Counted from the stretch's first letter, positions 1-5,427 are shown. The stretch is DNA of 5,604 bases from an uncultured Rothia sp. (GCA_937935205.1 CALGXU010000039.1:1-5604), one strand, 5' to 3'. Made by a program: numbers and translations. Notes: generated by a model not told the origin, from the letters alone.

Positions 1-19
1 ATCTGCCGGGGGTGTTTTT
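1..19 (+). terminator. Possible 3' arm and T-tract of a terminator cut by the window edge
   Basis: The window opens with a G-rich arm (CTGCCGGGGGTG) followed directly by five T residues. This is what the right half of a Rho-independent terminator on the + strand looks like. The left arm would lie outside the window, so the hairpin cannot be confirmed. If right, an upstream + strand gene ends just before position 1. The same G-run could instead act as a Shine-Dalgarno-like sequence for a doubtful small ORF starting at 20. Confidence 0.25.
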
Positions 20-42
20 ATGCCGCCCAACCCAATTAACTA

Positions 43-54
43 TTTACATGTAAA
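43..54. repeat. 12-nt perfect palindrome
   Basis: TTTACATGTAAA is a perfect inverted repeat in an A+T-rich stretch close to the left edge. Palindromes of this size and composition are common as dimer-binding operators, but no gene start lies immediately beside it and no regulator can be named. Confidence 0.5.
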
Positions 55-226
55 ACATATTGGTCCTTTGCTGATGCCTGCTCCTGAATTATTCGGAAGG
101 AAGGGCAGGGAATCGGAAGGCGCAATCTGGTGTCGAGTTCTGGGTCCCCATTTAGATTTCATGCATTGGCAGGAACAGTAAAGGTAATGGCGCATTAATC
201 TCTTCAAAGCGGGGGATATGCGCTGC

Positions 227-246
227 GATATTCACGGATATTCACG
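227..246. repeat. Tandem 10-bp direct repeat
   Basis: GATATTCACG occurs twice, back to back, at 227-236 and 237-246, with no mismatch. The 10-bp period is about one helical turn, so both copies face the same side of the DNA. This fits cooperative protein binding but does not prove it. Confidence 0.8.
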
Positions 247-338
247 CGGCTGCTGAGTCGAGTATTCCATCGAAGAGGTTGGAATGCACCGACTGGAATT
301 TTCGAAATAATTAGGGGCCCTGCATCTTCGGTGGCACT

Positions 339-360
339 TTCGGAACGTATTCGGAACGTA
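339..360. repeat. Tandem 11-bp direct repeat
   Basis: TTCGGAACGTA occurs twice, back to back, at 339-349 and 350-360, without mismatch. The TTCGGAA core is also present at 92-98. Each copy contains GGAAC, the core of ECF sigma -35 elements, but no GTT -10 core is found at the expected distance downstream, so I do not call an ECF promoter. About 420-440 bp separate the repeat from the clpC start codon. Confidence 0.8.
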
Positions 361-450
361 CAGATTATCTCTTGAGGGGGCGCCGAAATGATGCGGGAAT
401 TATCTGGGAAATAAGCGCCGTGCTATCCGGAAAATATTTTTTGCGAATTA

Positions 451-479
451 TTGAAATTTCTCACGCAAACATATAAATT
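451..479 (+). promoter_or_regulatory. Candidate housekeeping promoter for clpC
   Basis: TTGAAA (451-456, five of six to TTGACA) is followed after 17 bp by TAAATT (474-479, a TANNNT -10). An alternative -10, TATAAA at 472-477, would have a 15-bp spacer. The elements sit in a 73-bp island of about 80% A+T. Transcription would start near 486 and give a leader of about 290 nt before clpC. No CIRCE, HAIR or CtsR-type repeat was recognised, and no match to the ClgR box as I remember it (CGC-spacer-GCG core). Confidence 0.4.
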
Positions 480-490
480 TTTAAAAATTT
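475..490. repeat. 16-nt A+T palindrome
   Basis: AAATTTTTAAAAATTT is a perfect palindrome overlapping the candidate clpC -10 region and predicted start site. It is the largest of four perfect A+T palindromes in this island (AAAATATTTT 431-440, GAAATTTC 453-460, this one, AATATATT 495-502). A-tract DNA of this kind is typically curved and could bind nucleoid proteins. Confidence 0.7.
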
Positions 491-560
491 CTGCAATATA
501 TTCCACAGGCGTGCAAAAAACACGCGATTCTGATGTGGTTCTATGTTGGTTCTTGTGTGT

Positions 561-714
561 TCCCCTCTTCCGCAACCCCTCGTATCGACGCCGCGGCCCC
601 TCAGAACCCACCTGCAGCACCTCCCCGCCAGAAGCCCCGAAACCGCACCTAAACCGCGCCTCAAACGCCTCGAACAGCTCATCTGTTCCCTTGATGGCGA
701 ACAGACGCCCATCA
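561..714 (+). promoter_or_regulatory. Probable clpC mRNA leader: C-rich segment plus competing hairpins
   Basis: If transcription starts near 486, this is 5' untranslated RNA. By hand count, 561-690 has 64 C but only 21 G in 130 nt, unlike the coding regions. It includes two near-identical 11-mers (640-650, 651-661; AAACCGCRCCT). Hairpin A pairs GAACAG (672-677) with CTGTTC (683-688) over a 5-nt loop. Hairpin B pairs 692-699 with 706-714 through 8 bp, with C708 bulged and a 6-nt loop. A second GAACAG (699-704) could take CTGTTC away from hairpin A, so the folds compete. No known riboswitch family is recognised. Confidence 0.35.
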
Positions 715-765
715 GGCCGCCCTTTCAGCCGCGCTCAACGTACTCTTGTATCAATAGGAAAATGC

Positions 766-771
766 AAGGAG
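766..771 (+). promoter_or_regulatory. Ribosome binding site of clpC
   Basis: AAGGAG lies 7 nt upstream of the ATG at 779. It is the only strong Shine-Dalgarno sequence in front of a gene here, and it fixes the clpC start. The other two gene starts lack a usable one. Confidence 0.85.
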
Positions 772-778
772 TGCGTAA

Positions 779-3370
779 ATGTTTGAACGCTTTACCGATC
801 GAGCTCGGCGCGTTGTGGTGCTTGCCCAGGAAGAGGCACGCATGCTCAACCACAACTACATCGGTACCGAACACCTGCTGCTCGGTCTGATTCACGAGGG
901 CGAAGGCATCGGTGCTCGCGCCCTGGAATCATTGGGCGTTACCCTGAACGCAGTACGTGAACAGGTTCAGGACATCGTCGGCCCCGGCCCCCAGGCGCCT
1001 AACGGCCACATCCCCTTCACCCCGCGCGCGAAGAAGGTTCTCGAACTATCCATGCGCGAGGCTATTCAGCTGAACCACGGCTACATCGGCACCGAACACA
1101 TCCTGCTGGGCATGGTTCGTGCCAACGAGGGCGTGGCAAACCAGGTGCTGGTCAAGCTGGGCGCTGAGCCCGCAGCCGTGCGCCAGGCTGTTATGGACCT
1201 GATTTCTGGCTACCCCGGCAACAACTCCGGTGAAAAGGAAACCGCCGGCGTGGGTGCGGGTAACTCTCGCGAAGGCACTCCCGCGGGTTCGACCATCCTG
1301 GATCAGTTCGGCCGCAACCTCACCGCAGCAGCACGTGAGGGCGAGCTGGACCCGGTCATCGGCCGCCACAAGGAGATGGAACGCGTCATGCAGGTCCTCT
1401 CCCGCCGTACCAAGAACAACCCCGTTCTGATTGGTGAGCCCGGCGTCGGTAAGACCGCCGTCGTGGAGGGCCTGGCACAGGCTATCGTGCACGGTGACGT
1501 CCCCGAGACCCTCAAGGACAAGCACCTGTACACCCTGGACCTGGGCTCCCTGGTCGCAGGTTCGCGCTACCGCGGTGACTTCGAAGAGCGCCTGAAGAAG
1601 GTTCTGAAGGAAATCCGCTCCCGCGGCGACATCATCCTGTTCATTGACGAGATCCACACCCTCGTTGGTGCAGGTGCCGCTGAGGGCGCGATTGACGCTG
1701 CCTCCATCCTCAAGCCCATGCTGGCTCGAGGTGAACTGCAGACCATCGGTGCAACCACCCTGGACGAGTACCGCAAGCACATTGAGAAGGACGCCGCCCT
1801 GGAGCGCCGCTTCCAGCCGATTCAGGTTGATGAGCCCTCTCAGGAGCTCGCGGTGCAGATCCTCAAGGGTGTGCGCGATAAGTACGAGGCACACCACCGC
1901 GTCACCATTACCGACGAGGCTATCGAGACCGCCGTAAACCTTGCGGCACGCTACATCTCTGACCGCTTCCTGCCGGATAAGGCTGTCGACCTGATTGATG
2001 AGGCGGGCGCACGCCTGCGCATCAAGCGCATGACCGCACCGCCGGAAATCAAGCTGCTCGACGAGAAGGCCGCCAAGCTGCGCCAGCAGAAGGAAGACGC
2101 CATCAACTCCCAGGATTACGAGAAGGCTGCAGGCCTGCGTGATCAGGAGCAGAAAGTCCTGGCTGAGAAGGAAGAAGCCGAGAAGGCATGGCGCGAAGGC
2201 GGCGACGCATTCGGCACCGTGACCCCCGAGGTTATTTCTGAGGTTCTGGCCGCTTCCACCGGTGTTCCGGTCTACAAGATCACCGAGGAAGAGTCCAGCC
2301 GCCTGCTGACCATGGAGCAGGAGCTCCACAAGCGCGTTATCGGCCAGGAGCACGCTATTGCGGCACTGTCCCGTGCTATCCGCCGTACCCGCGCAGGTCT
2401 GAAGGACCCGCGCCGCCCCGGTGGTTCGTTCATCTTCGCCGGCCCGACCGGTGTGGGTAAGACCGAGCTTGCCAAGGCTCTGGCGGAGTTCCTGTTCGGC
2501 GATGAGGATTCGCTCATCACCCTGGATATGTCCGAGTACCAGGAGAAGCACACCGTCTCCCGTCTGTTCGGTGCGCCTCCCGGCTACGTTGGCTACGATG
2601 AGGGCGGCCAGCTGACCGAGAAGGTCCGCCGCAAGCCCTTCTCCGTGGTCCTGTTCGACGAGGTGGAGAAGGCTCACGCCGACCTGTTCAACTCGCTGCT
2701 GCAGATCCTGGAAGACGGTCGCCTGACCGACTCGCAGGGTCGCGTGGTGGACTTCAAGAACACCGTCATCATCATGACCACCAACCTGGGCTCGCGCGAT
2801 GTGAACCGCCGCATCCCGGTTGGTTTCCAGGCGATGGATGACACCGCAGCTGACTACGAGCGCATGCAGGCACGCGTGATGGAGAACCTCAAGGAGCACT
2901 TCCGCCCCGAGTTCCTCAACCGTGTGGATGACATTATCGTCTTCCCGCAGCTCTCCGAGTCTGAGATTCTGCAGATTGTGGACCTGTTCGTGGGTCGCCT
3001 GGCTAAGCGCCTGGCGGAGCAGGATATGTCCATTGAGCTGACCAACGCCGCGAAGGTTCTCATGGCGGCTAAGGGCTACGACCCGTCCATGGGTGCCCGC
3101 CCGCTGCGCCGCGAGATGCAGCGCAACATTGAGGACGCCCTGTCCGAGAAGATCCTCTTCGGCGACATCAAGCCCGGTGAGAAGATTACCGTGGACGTTG
3201 AGGGTGAAGGCGACTTGGCGAAGTTTGTCTTCTCTTCTCAGCCGATGAAGGAGCTGGCTCTGGACTCGGTGCAGGAGCTGAACGAGGACGCCGCTGAGGC
3301 ACCTGTTGCTGAGGCAACCGAGGCACCTGCAACTGAAGCACCTGCTGTTGATGTTCAGGGTAACGACTAG
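779..3370 (+). CDS. clpC: ATP-dependent Clp protease ATP-binding subunit ClpC (ClpC1 type)
   Basis: Hexameric Hsp100 AAA+ unfoldase that feeds substrates to cytoplasmic ClpP. The 863 residues show the full ClpC order: N-domain with two repeats (LNHNYIGTEH at 23-32, LNHGYIGTEH at 98-107), low-complexity linker (about 146-171), D1 with Walker A GEPGVGKT (219-226), pore YRG (264-266), Walker B with D290/E291 and ERRF (342-345), coiled M/UVR segment (about 423-475), D2 with Walker A GPTGVGKT (555-562), pore GYVG (602-605), Walker B with D627/E628, FLNR (712-715) and sensor-2 GARP (772-775). VGF (681-683) is the expected ClpP-docking loop. F2, R10, H77, F80 and E89, which I recall as the cyclomarin site of mycobacterial ClpC1, are all present. 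The start follows AAGGAG. The only oddity is an Ala/Glu/Pro/Thr tail after about 838. Transcribed alone and ended by a strong terminator. Confidence 0.98.
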   Translation: MFERFTDRARRVVVLAQEEARMLNHNYIGTEHLLLGLIHEGEGIGARALESLGVTLNAVREQVQDIVGPGPQAPNGHIPFTPRAKKVLELSMREAIQLNHGYIGTEHILLGMVRANEGVANQVLVKLGAEPAAVRQAVMDLISGYPGNNSGEKETAGVGAGNSREGTPAGSTILDQFGRNLTAAAREGELDPVIGRHKEMERVMQVLSRRTKNNPVLIGEPGVGKTAVVEGLAQAIVHGDVPETLKDKHLYTLDLGSLVAGSRYRGDFEERLKKVLKEIRSRGDIILFIDEIHTLVGAGAAEGAIDAASILKPMLARGELQTIGATTLDEYRKHIEKDAALERRFQPIQVDEPSQELAVQILKGVRDKYEAHHRVTITDEAIETAVNLAARYISDRFLPDKAVDLIDEAGARLRIKRMTAPPEIKLLDEKAAKLRQQKEDAINSQDYEKAAGLRDQEQKVLAEKEEAEKAWREGGDAFGTVTPEVISEVLAASTGVPVYKITEEESSRLLTMEQELHKRVIGQEHAIAALSRAIRRTRAGLKDPRRPGGSFIFAGPTGVGKTELAKALAEFLFGDEDSLITLDMSEYQEKHTVSRLFGAPPGYVGYDEGGQLTEKVRRKPFSVVLFDEVEKAHADLFNSLLQILEDGRLTDSQGRVVDFKNTVIIMTTNLGSRDVNRRIPVGFQAMDDTAADYERMQARVMENLKEHFRPEFLNRVDDIIVFPQLSESEILQIVDLFVGRLAKRLAEQDMSIELTNAAKVLMAAKGYDPSMGARPLRREMQRNIEDALSEKILFGDIKPGEKITVDVEGEGDLAKFVFSSQPMKELALDSVQELNEDAAEAPVAEATEAPATEAPAVDVQGND

Positions 3371-3390
3371 GCTCTCAAAAGCTAAGCTCT

Positions 3391-3446
3391 AAACGCCTGT
3401 GGGGCGGTACCGGATTATTCTGGTACCGCCCCACAGGCGTTTTCTG
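3391..3446 (+). terminator. Strong terminator hairpin between convergent clpC and mutY
   Basis: Positions 3391-3411 pair perfectly with 3422-3442, giving 21 bp with no mismatch around a 10-nt loop. The G+C-rich stem is flanked by AAA on the left and TTTT (3440-3443) on the right. It lies 20 nt after the clpC stop and 41 nt beyond the mutY stop on the other strand. Perfect symmetry allows it to fold in both transcripts, but the T-tract is better on the + strand, so clpC termination is the surer role. Confidence 0.92.
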
Positions 3447-3483
3447 TCTTCTATAGGCTCCAGAAGCCTCTCTGCGGCGAGTA

Positions 3484-4536
3484 CTAGAGCGAGACGAGCA
3501 CTGCATCACCCCGCGTGACTTCACGCGCCAGAGAGTCCGCCAGCAGCCCCGCATAGCAGCGCTGCAGCTGCTCGGCGGCGGGGGAGAGTGCGTACAGTGC
3601 CTTGAGCGGGCGGTGCACCGCGGCGGGTGCATCCGCGGGGAACGCCAAATCGGGTGAAGAAGCTGTAGCGGGTGATGCCGTGTCGCTGCCCGAGGCTACA
3701 CCCGCACCCAGGATGAGGCCGCGATCTACCGGCTCATGCGCCGCACGCAGCACCGCCATGACCGCCCCGCGCACCTGACGGTCCGTGCCGTGCCAGCTCT
3801 GACCCTTGGGGGTGTAGTCCGCCTCCGGCTTGCCCGCCGCAACCCAGACGCACAGATTCTCCACCGGGCACAGCTGACAGCTCGGGGACTTTGCGGTGCA
3901 CACGAGCGCGCCCAGCTCCATGGTCGCCGCATTCCACAGGCAGGAGGTGGGGGTGTCGGCAGGCATGAGCGCCTCCGCTAGGCGAGTCTCAGCCGCCGTC
4001 AACGAACGAGAGGGTAGCGCCTTGCCAGAGACGGCACGCGCATGCACGCGGCGGATATTCGTATCAATCACCGTGGCGCGCAGACCGAACGCGAACACGC
4101 TGATTGCCGCCGCCGTGTAGGAGCCCACGCCCGGTAGAGCCAGTAGCGCCTCGTAGTTGGCGGGAACCTCGCCGCCGTGCTGCTCCACAATCGCCACAGC
4201 GGCACCGTGCAGACGCTGCGCACGGCGCGGGTAACCCAGGCGGCCCCAGGCGCGCACCGCCTCCGAGGCGGGCTCTGCGGCAAGGTCGGCGGGGGTGGGC
4301 CAGCGGCGCATCCACTCCTCCCACACGGGCAGCACGCGCTTGACGGGGGTCTGCTGCAGCATGAACTCGCTGACCATCACGCCCCAGGGGGTGCACTCGT
4401 TGCGACGCCACGGCAAATCGCGTGCCTGGTCGAGGAACCACCGGTTGATTCGGTCGTGGAGCGCCTCGATATTTGTGCCTTCGGGCAGGGTGGGTTCGAG
4501 GCGCGTGCGTGCGGTGCGTTTGGGCTCTGAGGTCAT
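3484..4536 (-). CDS. mutY: A/G-specific adenine DNA glycosylase MutY
   Basis: Base-excision repair enzyme that removes adenine mispaired with 8-oxoguanine or guanine, preventing G:C to T:A mutation. The 350 residues contain SEFMLQQT (56-63) with catalytic E57, the helix-hairpin-helix LPGVGSYTAAAI (134-145), catalytic D158 in VIDTNIRRVHAR, and a [4Fe-4S] ligand set C213-X6-C220-X2-C223-X5-C229. The C-terminal part begins with GTDRQVRG (250-257), typical as I recall of short actinobacterial MutY, not the Nudix-like domain of E. coli. That short domain carries an extra Ser/Ala/Pro/Thr/Asp-rich segment (about 277-308). The ATG at 4536 has no good Shine-Dalgarno sequence, but a -10-like TAGGCT ends 6 nt upstream, pointing to a leaderless message. 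Monocistronic; convergent with clpC and divergent from the membrane-protein gene. Confidence 0.96.
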   Translation of the reverse strand: MTSEPKRTARTRLEPTLPEGTNIEALHDRINRWFLDQARDLPWRRNECTPWGVMVSEFMLQQTPVKRVLPVWEEWMRRWPTPADLAAEPASEAVRAWGRLGYPRRAQRLHGAAVAIVEQHGGEVPANYEALLALPGVGSYTAAAISVFAFGLRATVIDTNIRRVHARAVSGKALPSRSLTAAETRLAEALMPADTPTSCLWNAATMELGALVCTAKSPSCQLCPVENLCVWVAAGKPEADYTPKGQSWHGTDRQVRGAVMAVLRAAHEPVDRGLILGAGVASGSDTASPATASSPDLAFPADAPAAVHRPLKALYALSPAAEQLQRCYAGLLADSLAREVTRGDAVLVSL

Positions 4537-4542
4537 CCGAAA

Positions 4543-4571
4543 AGCCTACGCCACAGGGCATATATTCCCAA
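4543..4571 (-). promoter_or_regulatory. Candidate mutY promoter giving a leaderless mRNA
   Basis: Read on the minus strand, TTGGGA (4571-4566; TTG and final A match TTGACA) is followed after exactly 17 bp by TAGGCT (4548-4543; TANNNT). The ATG of mutY begins 7 bases after the -10, the usual distance to a transcription start. The message would therefore begin at or next to the start codon. Confidence 0.55.
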
Positions 4572-4578
4572 AACCGCA

Positions 4579-4614
4579 TGAACAGAGTTCACTGTGAATC
4601 TCAGGGTTAAACCC
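4579..4614. repeat. Three short inverted repeats in the divergent promoter
   Basis: TGAAC-AGA-GTTCA (4579-4591), TTCAC-T-GTGAA (4588-4598) and GGGTT-A-AACCC (4604-4614) are each perfect. The first lies between the two -35 elements, the second overlaps the rightward -35, and the third fills the rightward spacer. They are placed as operators would be, but each is short and the first two overlap, so only one need be real. GAAC-N3-GTTC resembles an actinobacterial LexA box (GAAC-N4-GTTC) but has the wrong spacing. Confidence 0.4.
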
Positions 4615-4622
4615 GGTATCCT
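4594..4622 (+). promoter_or_regulatory. Candidate promoter of the membrane-protein gene, leaderless
   Basis: GTGAAT (4594-4599; TGA core of TTGACA) is followed after 17 bp by TATCCT (4617-4622; TANNNT). The ATG at 4630 starts 8 bases after the -10, so the transcript would begin at the start codon. This argues against the in-frame GTG at 4594 as the start, because that codon would be part of the -35 element. Confidence 0.55.
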
Positions 4623-4629
4623 TAAGGGT

Positions 4630-5427
4630 ATGTCTGAAAATGGTCCCGTTCTGCCTCCCGAAGTGTACCGCCGTCGTCGTATCGTGGCGGTCATTGCTCT
4701 GCTCGCTATTATTTTGCTACTGGTTGCCGGCGTGACCTCCATGGTCGGCATGATTAACGGCAAGAAGGACGCTACCGTAGCCTCCACTGCGACGCCTTCC
4801 GGTGCGCCCTTCCAGAGCTTCAGTGCTCGCCCCTCCGAAACTGCTTCGGCTACCCCGTCCGCTAGCGCGACTGCCTCTGCGTCTGTGTCGGCTAGTGCTT
4901 CGGCAACCCCCTCGGTGACCGCTTCTGCGGCACCCACTGCAAGCGTGACTACCGCCGCGGCAACCCCTGCGGCAACTACTCCCGCGGCGACCCCGACTGC
5001 CCCCGCACCGACTCCGAGCGTGACTACTGCGGCTGCTGTTGCGGCGTGTACCGCGAACGACCTGAAGGTGACCGTCACCCCCGCGAAGCGTGTCTTCGCG
5101 GCCGGTGAGCAGGTGTCCTTCCACGTGACCTACACGAACTCCTCGAAGACCCCCTGCGCTGTGGGCGGCGAGGGTGCGAACACCGGCGTGGACCTGAACA
5201 TCACCTCTGGCTCGGCTCAGGTGTACACCCGCAGCCTGTGCGCGGCGACCGCCGTTCAGAAGTCTGAGGTAGCCGCAGGTGCCGAGGGCGCAACCGATCT
5301 GGCGTGGGACCGTAAGATCAACGTTCTGGGTTGCTCTTCCGCTTCGACCGCTCAGAAGGGTTCCTACTGGGCTTCGGCTACCGTCAATGGTGTGAGCTCG
5401 GCTCCGGTGAACTTCATTATTCAGTAG
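4630..5427 (+). CDS. Membrane-anchored extracytoplasmic protein with Ala/Ser/Thr/Pro linker, function unknown
   Basis: A 265-residue protein. A short cytoplasmic head (1-17) ends in RRRR (14-17), then one hydrophobic segment (about 18-41) gives an N-in signal anchor. About 85 residues of Ala/Ser/Thr/Pro-rich linker follow (51-136), with SVTTAAA at both 105-111 and 130-136. The C-terminal domain (about 140-265) is rich in alternating beta-type sequence with four cysteines (C140, C176, C204, C235), likely two disulfides outside the membrane. The look is that of an Ig-like or BsuPI-like beta-sandwich displayed in the wall, seen in actinobacterial proteins of unknown role. No catalytic motif, lipobox or LPXTG is seen. 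The in-frame GTG at 4594 would add 12 residues but sits in the -35; neither start has a well-spaced Shine-Dalgarno sequence. It may be a positional counterpart of mycobacterial Rv3587c (inferred from context and size only). Confidence 0.88.
   Translation: MSENGPVLPPEVYRRRRIVAVIALLAIILLLVAGVTSMVGMINGKKDATVASTATPSGAPFQSFSARPSETASATPSASATASASVSASASATPSVTASAAPTASVTTAAATPAATTPAATPTAPAPTPSVTTAAAVAACTANDLKVTVTPAKRVFAAGEQVSFHVTYTNSSKTPCAVGGEGANTGVDLNITSGSAQVYTRSLCAATAVQKSEVAAGAEGATDLAWDRKINVLGCSSASTAQKGSYWASATVNGVSSAPVNFIIQ

Larger units (their letters stand above)
20..430. other. Upstream intergenic region without a convincing gene
   Basis: I find no credible gene in these roughly 410 bases. Base composition is mixed, with frequent stops in most frames and no G/C-rich third-position periodicity like that of the genes to the right. 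The longest + strand candidate is a 53-codon ORF at 20-181, discussed in the findings. The stretch contains a 12-nt perfect palindrome (43-54), TCGGAAGG at 93-100 and again at 113-120, a tandem 10-bp repeat (227-246), the palindrome TTTCGAAA (300-307) and a tandem 11-bp repeat (339-360). These suggest protein-binding or regulatory DNA rather than a decayed gene. No tRNA-like or terminator-bounded small RNA was recognised. Confidence 0.5.

Noticed and set aside
342..376. ECF sigma (SigR/SigH-type) promoter using the GGAAC copies
   Set aside because: No GTT core lies 16-19 bp downstream of either copy.
371..376. HspR HAIR element starting at CTTGAG
   Set aside because: The second half (ACTCAAG) is absent at the required spacing.
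672..688. LexA (SOS) box in the clpC leader
   Set aside because: GAAC and GTTC are 9 bp apart instead of 4, so this is better read as an RNA hairpin.
451..890. Two overlapping + strand ORFs and minus-strand ORFs in the clpC upstream region
   Set aside because: They have no family resemblance and rare codons, and they overlap the promoter island, the leader hairpins and the clpC start. Better explained as untranslated leader.
1046..2899. 617-codon antisense ORF opposite clpC
   Set aside because: A shadow of clpC: G/C-rich third positions remove stops on the complementary strand. It has no recognisable domains and no start signals, and clpC is fully conserved in its own frame.
4594..4629. GTG at 4594 as start of the membrane-protein gene
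   Set aside because: It lacks a Shine-Dalgarno sequence and falls in the -35 element of a well-spaced promoter whose start point matches the ATG at 4630.
4533..5078. 181-codon minus-strand ORF across the stalk-coding region and promoter gap
   Set aside because: Its Ala/Val/Glu repeats are just the complement of the Ala/Ser/Thr stalk codons, and it runs through both divergent promoters.
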